Of a stretch of DNA of 10,185 nt, positions 1-7,800 are shown in pieces. The number at the start of each line of letters is the position of its first letter. The stretch's first letter is position 1. Source of the DNA: Euperipatoides rowelli (lineage: Eukaryota > Onychophora > Udeonychophora > Euonychophora > Peripatopsidae); the NCBI GenBank assembly GCA_003024985.2, contig PXIH01S0000978.1; one strand, 5' to 3'. The notes below the pieces were generated by a model, which saw only the letters and a program-made list of their open reading frames with translations, had not been told where the DNA came from and made no database searches. The position numbers were made by a program, and so were the translations under genes.

Positions 1-4
1 TTTG

Positions 5-32
5 ATATAGGGGGTATTAATACCCCCTATAT
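5..32. repeat. perfect 28-bp palindrome
   Basis: Both halves (14 bases each, ATATAGGGGGTATT and its exact reverse complement) abut with no spacer, so the whole stretch reads the same on both strands. The next pair outward (4 and 33) does not match, so the limits are sharp. Function is unknown. It could be a fused pair of terminal inverted repeats or the tip of a palindromic MITE that continues left of the window. Confidence 0.9.
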
Positions 33-53
33 GAATTGCATCACAAAATTTTT

Positions 54-67
54 CCCCCCCCCCCCCC
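54..67 (+). repeat. poly-C tract (14 C)
   Basis: An uninterrupted run of 14 C directly after a short T run. Similar runs occur at 263-276 and 488-500, and an interrupted one at 867-874. The reverse strand carries G14, which could form intermolecular or parallel G-structures, but the sequence shows no function. Confidence 0.9.
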
Positions 68-262
68 ACTTACAGTCCTTTTTCAAAACAAATGGATTAA
101 TGAAATGGATTAGCCATTTTATTAATGGATTAAAAAAACTAAAAAGGATAGATAAGAAATATTAAGTATTATATGAAATATATTTTAATTTTTTTAATAT
201 AATTTAATGTAAATGCATATGAATATTCTTTTTTTTTAAAAAAAAAAATTGTGACATCACAT

Positions 263-276
263 CCCCCCCCCCCCCC
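263..276 (+). repeat. poly-C tract (14 C)
   Basis: A second run of 14 C, preceded by a T9A11 block at about 229-248 that can pair with itself. It looks like a simple repeat. Confidence 0.9.
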
Positions 277-451
277 ATCATCAAATGCCTGCATGTTTAT
301 TCTAATCCCTTCACCATTCTCATGTCATTCAGTTTATGGATGACCTTTATTCTTATGCTTTTATCCATAAAATTTTCTGTACAAATCCTGTAAGATCTGG
401 CAGTCTAAAACATTTCAAAGTACAAAAAAATTGAACATTGTGTTTTTGTAA

Positions 452-459
452 CTGTAAAT
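452..459. repeat. left 8-bp target-site duplication
   Basis: CTGTAAAT, identical to 929-936 on the other side of the hAT-like element. Confidence 0.7.
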
Positions 460-487
460 CGGAGGCTTCCAAACTTATTTCCCAGTG

Positions 488-500
488 CCCCCCCCCCCCC
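488..500 (+). repeat. poly-C tract (13 C) near the left end of the hAT-like element
   Basis: A run of 13 C after CAGTG. The right-end counterpart at 867-874 is shorter and contains an unresolved base at 873, where the assembly was probably uncertain about run length. Confidence 0.85.
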
Positions 501-744
501 ACCACAAATCTAGCTCCTTCAAGTGAACAAAGATGCAGTGACTAATTTACATTCTTTTATATATCTATATTGCAACTGCATTAGGCCTACAACATAGTAA
601 AGAAATATGTTGTAAATAAGACAGTTGAAGCTTGAAATTATAAAATTTTATTTTTTAAATAAACCATAGTAACAATCATATTAAATGTACTTGAAAAAAA
701 AAGTAATAAATAAAGGGTTAAACCTATCAGTGAACTTGATCACT

Positions 745-762
745 GATCAATGATCATTGATC
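745..762. repeat. 18-bp perfect palindrome of GATC units
   Basis: GATCAATGATCATTGATC is its own reverse complement and lies inside a TGATC-rich stretch (737-763) in the middle of the hAT-like element. It may be a relic of the foldback structure common in MITE interiors. Confidence 0.8.
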
Positions 763-928
763 GTTATATTAACTTGTATTTTATGTGTTTATTTGGAAAA
801 TAAAGGAATCACTACAAATTTAACTACAAACGTTTTCCAAAATTTTCTTCTCTTTTTTATTCAGTGCCCCCCNCTACCTGGATCGTTCTAGTGCCCGAAG
901 CAGCAATATCACCCACTTTGGGAAACTG

Positions 929-936
929 CTGTAAAT
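929..936. repeat. right 8-bp target-site duplication
   Basis: CTGTAAAT, identical to 452-459. An exact 8-mer at both predicted ends is unlikely by chance and supports transposition by a hAT-type mechanism. Confidence 0.7.
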
Positions 937-1151
937 CATAAAATTGTTTCATATAACAATTGTACAAATCCCGTAAGTAAAGGTAGTTAAAATAATTTTC
1001 AAAGTGTAAATAGGAAATTTTTTTTTTTTTTTTTGTGATCCAGATAATCCATCACACACTTTGTAAAAATCCCATCAGCACTGGAAGTGGAAAAATAGTC
1101 AATTCAAATAGGAAAAAGCAATCATAATTTTATATCATGAATCAGATATCC
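937..1151. other. AT-rich spacer with a poly-T run
   Basis: No coding potential is seen. A run of about 17 T lies at 1018-1034. Short stretches at about 958-1015 and 1062-1150 (a 'tacaaatccCGTAAG'-like core and 'aggaaaaagcaatcataa') are weak relatives of the local repeat family found further right, as is 380-432 left of the hAT-like element. Confidence 0.5.
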
Positions 1152-1440
1152 CCTCATATATCAGATACAGACTTTTATAACTACATCCCGTAAGAGATAG
1201 CATCGAATGAAATTTCAATTTCCAAACTATATATCTCAATGAGAAAAATAAATCATAATTATATGTGACTATAAATAAGGTATGGGCTTACATATCAGCT
1301 ATATACTTTTATTCTCAACTCCTTTAGGAGCTTGTATCAAAATAAATTTTAGAGTCCAAAGTAAAGGCATAAAAAGTGCAAAGAGAAATAGAAATCATAA
1401 TCTTTGATGATTTGAATCAGATATTACCTCTATAATATGT
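1152..1440. repeat. local repeat family, array I (two diverged units, period about 134 bp)
   Basis: Each unit starts near 'catatatcag', continues with a 'cttttat..' block and an 'acatcc.gtaag' core, then an A-rich 'aaattttagag..caaagtaaaggcat' segment, and ends near 'gaatcagatat'. The 'tcag' anchors are at about 1161 and 1295. The second unit at 1344-1398 matches array II at 2850-2905 nearly base for base. No open frame runs through it. It may be an old satellite-like repeat or part of an uncharacterised element. Confidence 0.65.
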
Positions 1441-2799
1441 ACTATGGTGTCGTAAAAAATTAATGTGCACTTTCCCCAGTAAATAGTTTATTAGTAAATT
1501 ATTTTATTCTTTAGATTATTCTTTATTTATTTTATAAGTATTGCAATAACTGTGAACTTGCTTGTAAACTCTTGTTGGCTGGGCCCACTTGAAAAAACCC
1601 ACTTTCAAAATGTCATACCAATCTTCAATTATTAGAGTGAATACCACTATTAACTTAAGCTAATCTTTAAGAATTATACATTATTTTATTTCCTAACGTT
1701 TTTTAAAACCAATGCAGGTTTCTCAATATTGACAGATATTTTATATAATATTACCATAAGTGCAGAAAATGTAAAAAATATGTAGATTATTTAATATAGG
1801 CTCCTTACAGGCTCTGTATTTTCAAAGATCCGAAAAAGCTCGATAAAACCCGAAAACCCCCAATAAAAGCCAGTGGGTTGAATTTTTTTATTTTTATAAA
1901 AAAAAATGTTTTTTTTTTCAAACCCTGTTTTTGTTGGATATGCATGAGCAGTAGATTTTCTGAGGAGACATGTTTTTTTACCTGGAATTAATCTAAGTAC
2001 TTCTAGGCCGTGAACATTTTCCTATAGGAGTGCATTGGAGTTTCATGGTCAACTCAAAACAGTTAATGGACTAAGAACTTTTCCTCTACTTCATTTCTTC
2101 ACTTAGTGAGACTTTGTTTCATTATCGCATCATTTTCAGTAAAGACCTATGGATGTGTTGGCTCAGGCTTTAACAGGATTTCATGTTAATGATGGCCAAC
2201 ATGTGCACCGATATGTGACATAGGGCCTGCCAATGTATTTTTATGTGTAAATAACTAATAAATAATTTATTTCCCTATGTTGTCTTTATTTTACCTGTGA
2301 GCCCCAAGCTTTGCTGTGTATGTAAGGTTGTTTATTCTGGTATCATAGGAGCAGTTGATTTACGTTGGTAGCAATCATGTTATGACTGTAAACGTTAGTA
2401 TTTATAGGCTAGTAACGTTAGCTTGTGAGTAGTGATTGGCATTTTGTAGTCAATACATGTGCTTGAACATATTGTTACCTCCTTTATAATCCCACAAGTT
2501 ATTATCTAATTAGTTTAAGTATCTCATTTGCTTAAAAAAACTAAGTAATATGGATTATGAATTCACATACCTTCAAATAAAAGAGGCTCACCTGATTGTC
2601 AGCAATGATTGACTATGATCTTTGGAAGACTAGAGGGTAGTTATAAACATGCTTTTTTCTCTCTAATAATAGTGATGTTAATTTTAAAAAGGTCAATATC
2701 CATTTGGGGGTTAGGGGCATTATAAAATTTAAACCTATTGTTTGGTATATACATATGTAGTGATGTAATATTGTGTGGAAAAAAACCTAATAATAATAC
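1441..2799. other. about 1.36 kb without recognisable features between two parts of a repeat array
   Basis: No open reading frame, RNA gene or terminal repeat was found on either strand. It holds T- and A-runs (for example about 1885-1920) and an AACGTTAG octamer twice (2391-2398 and 2414-2421). Repeat units of one family flank it on both sides, so it could be an insertion into a formerly continuous array, but no target duplication or paired ends were recognised. Confidence 0.5.
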
Positions 2800-3120
2800 A
2801 TCACACACACACTTTTATTCTTACATCATGTAAGAGGTTGCATTGAACTAAATTTTAGAGAACAAAGTAAAGGCATAAAAAGTTCAAAGAGGAAAAAGAA
2901 ATCATTGTGACCATAAATCATATATTATCTCATATATCAGATGTACACTTTTGTCTTACATACTGTAAAGAGATTGCATTGAAAAAAAATTAAAGACCAA
3001 AGTATCGCTTAAAAAGCGCAAAGAGAAAAATAATCAGCTATCATCTTGTATATCAGATACACAAGGCTAATCTTAGATCCTTTAAGAGTTGCATTAAAAT
3101 AAATTTTAAAGTCCAGAAAA
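2800..3120. repeat. local repeat family, array II (about three diverged units)
   Basis: Units begin at about 2804, 2931 and 3047, with anchor spacings of roughly 137 and 116 bp. The first unit shares a 55-bp block with array I ('aaattttagag', then 'caaagtaaaggcataaaaag', then 'aaatcat'). The second contains a small internal inversion-like hairpin (CGCTT AAA AAGCG at about 3005-3017). The third fades out after about 3120. The short open frame on the minus strand here (3009-3236) is A/T-biased and has no family features, so it is not called as a gene. Confidence 0.68.
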
Positions 3121-3489
3121 ATTGTTTGAACTGATATATACCTTAAAGAATTATTTTGAATGGAAAAGAAAATGACATAAAATCTTATGTGTTTTTTAAT
3201 AAGCAAAAAAATTATGTATAAATACAAATGATGCAAACAATAAGGACTTCAATACATGCGTTAATTTGAAATTACACAAATGCCAACAGGTGATTTTTAG
3301 ATAAAGGGCTCAATTTAACATTTATGAATAAACTATAAAAAATAATATAATTTAATATTTAAAAATCTTTAGGAATGGGGAGAGATATAAAATTAATTTA
3401 TTTTGATCAAAATAACAGATAAAAATGTGCAAATAAAACAATAACTAAATACTAATTCTAAAAATAATAATTAAATAAACACTATTTAC
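3121..3489. other. AT-rich intronic sequence downstream of the exon
   Basis: No gene, repeat unit or RNA is recognised. If the exon at 3490-3636 is real, this is the 5' part of the following intron of that gene on the minus strand. Confidence 0.5.
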
Positions 3490-3636
3490 TTCAAGAAGAT
3501 CTATCTCCATTTGTTTGAGTTGCGCTTCTTTAAGCCCAAGTTGCGCCCTTAAAGCAGCAGTTCGTTCACTCTCCTCTTTCGACTGCTTTAAGATGGTTGC
3601 GTTTTCTTGCTCTGCCTCTTCTTTTTGTGATGCCAA
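3490..3636 (-). CDS. internal exon of a host gene; coiled-coil segment
   Basis: On the minus strand a T-rich tract and ATCCTAG acceptor (AG at 3637-3638) precede an open stretch of exactly 147 bases (49 codons, phase 0 at both ends), followed by a GTAAAT donor starting at 3489. The peptide starts LASQKEEAEQ and ends KQMEIDLLE. It is rich in E, K, Q, A and L with heptad-like hydrophobic spacing, which indicates an alpha-helical coiled coil. It stands out from its surroundings by higher GC and unbroken coding. The only in-frame ATG near the start would arise by reading into the intron, so this is an internal exon rather than a small gene. Coiled coils are too degenerate for me to name the protein; cytoskeletal, centrosomal, Golgi-tether or signalling scaffolds all fit. 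The LTR element at higher coordinates lies on the same strand and would be in the upstream intron. Confidence 0.72.
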
Positions 3637-3741
3637 CTAGGATAAAATTAAANAAAAAAAAAAACATGACACTTCTCATAAAAAAAAAAAAAATAATATT
3701 GAATTTTAAAACATACAGTATAATCATTATGTGAATACAAC
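3637..3741 (-). other. intron 3' end with poly-A/T runs
   Basis: On the plus strand two A-runs (about 3652-3664, with an unresolved base at 3653, and 3679-3692) read as T-runs on the minus strand. The nearer one forms the polypyrimidine tract just before the AG acceptor. This stretch separates the exon from the LTR element by only about 100 bases. Confidence 0.55.
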
Positions 3742-3987
3742 TGTTGATTTTGCCTGTTTACGTTAAATAACTAACTTAGACTAAATCAACAAAGAACTGG
3801 TAGTTTATTACTACTACTAAAAGTGATTTATTTTAATAACAAATCAATACTGGACTCGCATTGAGTCCATGCCAATAACAATAATATTACCAAAAGAACT
3901 CATGTTCTAACATATCAATGTGTCTGCTTCATGACAAAGTCATGTTGTGTATTCTGGTCTCATTATGTTAGAGACCATTACACTACA
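3742..3987 (-). repeat. probable 3' LTR
   Basis: Just downstream of the integrase stop (4001-4003) a short purine stretch (agaaggaag, about 3990-3998) resembles a polypurine tract, and TGTAGTG begins at 3987, an LTR start common in this group. The other end is put at 3742 because the minus strand reads ..CAACA there, giving TG...CA ends and a length of 246 bp. AATAAA-like polyadenylation signals occur at about 3815-3835. Three short perfect hairpins lie in the first half. The outer limit is tentative because no second LTR copy was found for comparison. Confidence 0.5.
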
Positions 3988-4000
3988 TTACTTCCTTCTC

Positions 4001-4201
4001 TTAAGAGGATCTGAAGCGGGCCAGTGATCTTGTGGCTCTTTGTGGATAGCATCTTTGAGGTTCGAGCTGGACAGGAGCTTCTGCCAGATTGGCTGAGGTC
4101 TGAATGGGTTCAGGCTCTGCTGGTTTGTTGTTGGGATGATGTATGGGAAATCCTAAGGTGGTTCTTCTGGTGCCACTCCCTCTTTTAAAAATGAAGGCCA
4201 A
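4001..4201 (-). pseudogene. integrase C-terminal tail (pol 3' end)
   Basis: A 66-codon frame ending in TAA at 4001-4003. Its end is proline-, arginine- and serine-rich (CYPQRATRSLARF), like the basic tail after the chromatin-binding part of Ty3/gypsy integrases. The ATG is not a true start. Upstream frames to about 4440 are broken. It is placed by its position directly between the integrase core and the LTR. Confidence 0.7.
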
Positions 4202-4299
4202 AGCTGATTGACATGCCCTTTTCCAAATTTCCTACTGGAATTCAAGCAGGTATGTCATGGTCCATACTTTTTGTGAACTTTGGCTTGAGTCCAGCAAAT

Positions 4300-4890
4300 C
4301 AGTGCTTCTTTTGTTGAAAACTTTGGTTAGTACTGTTTGGCCTATGAAAAAAGATCTTGGTTTAATACCAGAATTAGGTTAATATGGGAATGGTTTGGGG
4401 AGGTTTAGTCAGGTGTAGTCTGTTGCGTAAGGTGCATCCTAGGAAAAGTTCAGCTGGAGATTTATTAGTGAAGGTATGAGGAGTAGAACGATACGCAAAC
4501 AAGAGTTAATTTATTTTGACTGTTAAAATATGTTTTTCATTAAATGTTCTAAGGAATTGCTTTAGAATTTGTAAAAAGCGCTCCGCCTGACCGTTTGAAG
4601 AGGGATGATAGGGTGCAGAACGAGTGTGGTGGATACCCCTATTTTTACAATAAGTTTCAAATTTTGTGGCTACAAATTAGGTACCATGGTCCGTGACTAG
4701 TTGAAATGGGTAGCCATAGCGTGTGAAGAATCTCTCTAGTACAGTTACAGTGTATCTGTTCTGTTCATGATGCAAACTTCGGGCCAATTTGAGAATGCAT
4801 CTACTAGAATCAGGAACCCATATATGGTACAGCAAAGTCTATGTGTATCTGTTCCCAAGGATTATCTGGCCTAACCCAAGAGTATAGGGC
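4300..4890 (-). pseudogene. integrase DD35E catalytic core (frameshifted)
   Basis: Integrase inserts retrotransposon cDNA into host DNA. The first Asp is in HIDFA (codon 4837-4839), the second in LVTDHG (4689-4691) and the Glu in NGQAERF (4581-4583). From the second Asp to the Glu there are exactly 35 intervening codons in one frame, the classic DD35E spacing, so all three catalytic residues survive. After the Glu, the AYRSTPH and ELFLG motifs follow as expected. Breaks include TAA at 4677-4679 (three codons past the second Asp, most simply CAA to TAA), TAA at 4506-4508, and at least two frameshifts between the first and second Asp (about 4740-4815). Confidence 0.88.
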
Positions 4891-4899
4891 CACTTTGGT

Positions 4900-5093
4900 G
4901 GATCCTTTGCTTGTATTTGTAATGCACATTGCTTGTAAGTGTTGGCAATTTTCTTTATGTCTTGTTCTAATTGAGGCCACCAGAAGATAGTGTGTGCCAT
5001 CATTTTCATTCTTACTATGCCTGTATGGTATTGATGTAGTTCCTTTAGCAGAACTGTTCTCAAGCAGGTTGGAATTAGGACTCGTAGACCCAA
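4900..5093 (-). pseudogene. integrase N-terminal HHCC zinc finger
   Basis: The frame contains two His in LHQYHTG, then TIFWWP and a C-terminal KQC. In HHCC integrase fingers the last ligands form a C-x2-C pair. Here the first Cys is Tyr (codon TAC, 4935-4937), a one-base change from TGC, so zinc binding would be lost. A DPPKWP linker, characteristic of the K02A2.6-like group, follows before a frameshift near 4890 into the catalytic core. The frame joins the RNase H/integrase spacer upstream without a real start. Confidence 0.85.
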
Positions 5094-5429
5094 GAGTAAA
5101 CAGCCATCCTGATGTGAAATTTCATCAGTATAGATTTGAGGGTGCTAAGCCTGGAGGGATTGACTGAGGCTATCCAATTGTGGAGAATTTGAGAACCTGT
5201 GAGAGGATAGGGTCAATATTGCAGTATTTTCAGCAATATCCTGGTAAAATAGTGGAAATGTTTCTATTTGGTTAATGAGGAACACATCTTCCAGAATTTC
5301 TTCAGGAAAAATTTCTTCATTTGGGCATAGAGAATGAGAAAGTGCATGTGCGTTTGAATTGGCTTTTGAAGATCGAAATTTAATTGCATAATAAGTAAGC
5401 TGCTAGAATGAAGGACTAGCATTGCAGTC
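5094..5429 (-). pseudogene. pol spacer between RNase H and integrase
   Basis: The minus strand stays largely open in one frame through this stretch (about 80 codons) and carries the YYAIKFRSSKANSNAHALS motif (about 5340-5400), the degenerate counterpart of the 'Y.I.YRPGK.N..ADALSR' sequence ending the RNase H domain in Ty3/gypsy pol. The remainder is acidic and low in recognisable motifs, as usual for this spacer. One TAG interrupts it near 5150. Confidence 0.75.
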
Positions 5430-5960
5430 TACCTGCTGCTACTATTGGCACTTGTTTGCATGCACTGAAAATATGTGTAAGTGGTTTATGGTTAGTGAAG
5501 AGGGTGAAATTTCTGTCAAACAAATATTGGTGAAATTATTTTACTGCATAGATGATTGCTAATGCTTCTTTATCTAACTTGGAGTAGTGTTTCTCAGCTA
5601 GAGTTAAAGTGTGTGACACAAAGCCTATAGGACGTTCGGCTCCATCTGGACAGATGTGTTATTACAGCGCCTAGGCCTACCTACTGTAGAGTCATCTGCA
5701 GCAAGGATTAATGGAAGCTTAGGGTCATAATGTATAAGCACATCCAAAGAGGATACATTTTCTTTAACTTTTGAGAAGGCCTGTTGTGCTTCCTTGCTTT
5801 AATACCAATTTGAATTTTTGCAGAGAGGTGTATTTAAGAGAGCTAAGGAATTTTCTAAATTTAATAAAAACTTCCTGTAATAGCTAATTAATCACAAAAA
5901 TGATCTAAGCTGATCAGAATTTTTAGGTTCAGGAACAGATAATAAGAGATTTAATTTTTT
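5430..5960 (-). pseudogene. RT connection and RNase H domain (degenerate)
   Basis: RNase H removes the RNA template during reverse transcription. The connection is recognisable from LRSFL and YYRKF (about 5850-5930). The RNase H first Asp is in AADDS (codon 5694-5696), and the Glu is in LDKEALAI (5566-5568) after GFVSHTLTLAEKHYSK. The next catalytic Asp, normally in TDHKPL, is Asn here (TNHKPL; codon AAC at 5491-5493), a single G-to-A change that would abolish activity. A stop follows the YAVK motif (about 5545), and there are frameshifts at about 5640-5690. Confidence 0.85.
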
Positions 5961-6560
5961 CCTGTGATGGATGAACACCTGAACTGTCAATTATATGTCC
6001 TAAATATGTGACTTCATTTTTTTATAAATTCACACTTTGATTTATTAAGATGGACACCAGCATTTTGTAGCCTCTATAAAACTGCATCCAGCATTTGAAA
6101 ATGAAAAAGCAGGTCAGGGCTGGATATCAAAATGTCATCCAGATAACAGACAACGTTGGATAAACCTGAAATATTTTTTTCCCATTAATTCTTGGAAGAT
6201 AGCAGGAGCTGATGCAATTCCAAATCGAAGGCAATTAACTTGAAAGAGGTCTTTGTGCCTGTTAATTGTAAGAAATTTGGCGGATTCTTCATCCATTGAG
6301 ACCTGCTGGTGTGCTTGATCTAAATCTAGCTTTGTAAAAATGACACCACCAGATAGTTTTGCTAAGATCTTGTTGATAATTGGGAGTGGGCATTGATCGA
6401 CCAGCACTACTGGGTTAAGACCTAATTTGTAATCAGCACAGATCATCAAGGAATTATCCTTCTTATGAATTAGCACAATTGGAGAAGCCCAATCAGAGAA
6501 TTTAATAGGAGTTAAAATTTCATGGTTTTGTAATTTATCCAATTCTGCTTCAATCTTTGT
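5961..6560 (-). pseudogene. reverse transcriptase domain (frameshifted)
   Basis: An open stretch of 135 codons (6135-6542) covers the fingers and palm: SDWASPIVLIHKKDN, ICADYK, then FTKLDLDQAHQQV with the first catalytic Asp at 6324-6326, and the LRFGIASAPAIFQ motif. The active-site box YLDD is intact at 6134-6145 but lies in a different frame. The shift is probably in the A-run at about 6175-6190 (GGGAAAAAAAT). Beyond YLDD, a stop interrupts ..LDAVL (about 6085) and LNKSKCEF follows. Known residues match Ty3/gypsy RTs well. The ATG at the start of the open stretch is internal to the domain. Confidence 0.92.
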
Positions 6561-7030
6561 AAGAAGAGCAAAATGAACAGCTCTATATTAAAATATCTGG
6601 GGACAGTGCCCTCTTTGACAAAAATATGAGCTTTAAAGTTTTTGATGGAGCCTAAAGCAGGTGAAAATAATTCTTCAAATTTTTTATATAGTTTATTTAA
6701 CTCAGAAAATGAGTCGAATGGATTATTTTTAATGGAGAAGACTGGTGTTCAAAAGTTTTTCAGAAAACCCAATGCCTTGAACCATGTCCTACCAATAAGA
6801 GAAACTGGATCTTCCTTAACTACAAAAAGTTCTATGTTTTTTGCTTATTTTGATAATTTACATCAACAAAGACATTTCCAATTGGAAAAATCTGGTGACT
6901 GAAGGCATTTAAAATAATTTTTGTTTTATTAATTTTAACGAAAGGAATAATTTTTTTGAAGATATTATATGGCATTAATCATATAGCTGTGCCTGCATCT
7001 AGCTCAAAATTAATGTTTACTCCATTAATC
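6561..7030 (-). pseudogene. aspartic protease and protease-RT linker (broken)
   Basis: Retroelement protease processes Gag-Pol. The active-site motif, normally DTG or DSG, reads LDAGT (6988-7002), so the Thr/Ser next to the catalytic Asp is lost. A TGA follows three codons later (6979-6981). Downstream the flap region and the LIGRTWF motif (about 6782-6799) sit in a frame that continues, after TGA at 6749-6751, through a linker (ELNKLYKKFEELF, then HIFVKEG) to the RT. The plus-strand frame of 86 codons at 6642-6902 is the antisense shadow of this linker. Confidence 0.8.
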
Positions 7031-7125
7031 TTTAATGTAAACATGAATGCGTTAATTTCAGCGTTTTCTCATATTTCATCAATAGAAAAATGATTTAACA
7101 TCATTGAAGTTGGAGAACGAGAATC

Positions 7126-7359
7126 TCATTTAATGTCATGAACTTTACGAGAATTTGTTTGTTTATTATAGCCGCCATTTTTTTTTAGATTATTTCGGCA
7201 AATAGGACTAATGTGGCCATTTTTTTTAACAATTACATATTGCATCTTTATATTTACAGTTGTGTGTGGGTTTGAAGAAGAACCACAATGTTTACAGGTT
7301 TGTTTACCAAAATCTGGAGTTGAAGAAGTTTTATTAGAACATGGATATTGGATATACAC
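7126..7359 (-). pseudogene. gag nucleocapsid, double CCHC zinc knuckle (degraded)
   Basis: The nucleocapsid binds the element's RNA. The frame has the first knuckle pair CKHC (7285-7296) followed by SSSNPHTT, and the end of a second knuckle, KNGHISPICR (about 7195-7225). The Cys between them and the first Cys pair of the second knuckle are replaced, so neither finger is complete. Paired CCHC knuckles with 'GH.SP.CR' at the end are typical of Mag-type gag. It lies directly upstream of the protease, as expected. Confidence 0.82.
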
Positions 7360-7431
7360 TCGTATTCTACTTTGAAAATTTTACTTGCGTAAATATCAGC
7401 ACTATCAAATAATGAATTTTTGGCAGTCATC

Positions 7432-7700
7432 TCAGCAATAGATGCATTTTTGGACTAATTTTGAAAATGGTGAGCTGTCTTCCTCTGCCAACAAATGTTT
7501 TTGGATATTAGGATTAAAAATCCCCAAAACAAATTGATCTGCTAGGTTAATATTCAATATTTTGTTTAAATTCAGTTTAGGCTTAATCTACTGAGAGCCG
7601 CAACAAAATCGAAAATGGATTCATTTTGTGCCTGTTTTCGACTTCTAAATCTAAAACGTTCTTGATTATGGCTAACATCTTAAAGATAACTTCGAAATTA
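7432..7700 (-). pseudogene. gag capsid C-terminal region (frameshifted)
   Basis: Two open pieces belong together. 7575-7679 (35 codons) contains ERFRFRSRKQ and ESIFDFVAALSRLS, and 7432-7566 contains ADQFVLGIFNPNIQKHLLAEED. These match the conserved helical block of Ty3/gypsy gag (R..F..R.Q...ES...FV..L..L....F....L.D.FV.G......Q..LL.E). A TGA at 7572-7574 and a frameshift separate them; another TGA lies at 7432-7434. The region from 7432 down to 7360 reads on in a third frame to the zinc knuckles. The N-terminal half of gag is not recognisable. Confidence 0.82.
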
Positions 7701-7800
7701 AGGAGAAGCCGAGCTAAGTCTAATTCTATAATACTGTACAAGACCTTGACTGTACATTAAGGAAAACATTGAATCTTTATTTCCCACAATAATTATCTTA

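Larger units (their letters stand above)
460..928. mobile_element. hAT-like non-autonomous DNA transposon (MITE), 469 bp
   Basis: The left end (CGGAGGCTTCCAAACTT) and the reverse complement of the right end (CAGTTTCCCAAAGT) are imperfect inverted repeats of the CAG..TTCCCAAA kind common at hAT termini. The 8-mer CTGTAAAT sits immediately outside both ends (452-459 and 929-936), exactly the target duplication length of hAT elements. Both ends also carry a subterminal CAGTGCCCCC block (484-493 and 863-872). No transposase frame is visible inside, so it would have been moved in trans. The interior holds a GATC-rich palindrome at 745-762. The ends have diverged from each other, so the insertion is old. 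The family assignment rests on end sequence and duplication length only. Confidence 0.72.
3742..7800 (-). mobile_element. degenerate Ty3/gypsy LTR retrotransposon (Mag / K02A2.6-like)
   Basis: Translating the minus strand gives the Ty3/gypsy order, which has integrase after RNase H: gag capsid (about 7432-7680), two-finger nucleocapsid (7126-7359), protease (about 6780-7010), RT (about 5980-6560), RNase H (about 5430-5720), integrase zinc finger (about 4930-5060), DD35E core (about 4440-4870) and a basic C-terminal tail ending at TAA 4001-4003. Many frameshifts and stop codons break it throughout, and no frame is longer than 135 codons. The WWP motif, the 'DPP' linker after the integrase zinc finger and the 'SAPYHPSSNG' motif are typical of the K02A2.6-like/Mag group. 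The 3' LTR probably spans 3742-3987. The 5' part of gag and the 5' LTR are not recognisable, so the element is 5'-truncated or too eroded there. It is certainly non-functional. Confidence 0.9.

Noticed and set aside
2391-2421. AACGTTAG direct repeat
   Set aside because: Two copies of an octamer 23 bases apart with no other shared sequence; this can be expected by chance.
1152-3120. CRISPR-like array
   Set aside because: Units are long, diverged and without constant short repeats or unique spacers, and the organism is a eukaryote.
3009-3236. 75-codon minus-strand open frame
   Set aside because: Composed of A/T-driven residues (F, I, Y, K, L), overlaps the repeat array and has no motif or splice logic.
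6642-6902. 86-codon plus-strand open frame
   Set aside because: It is the antisense of the protease-RT linker, which reads coherently on the minus strand.
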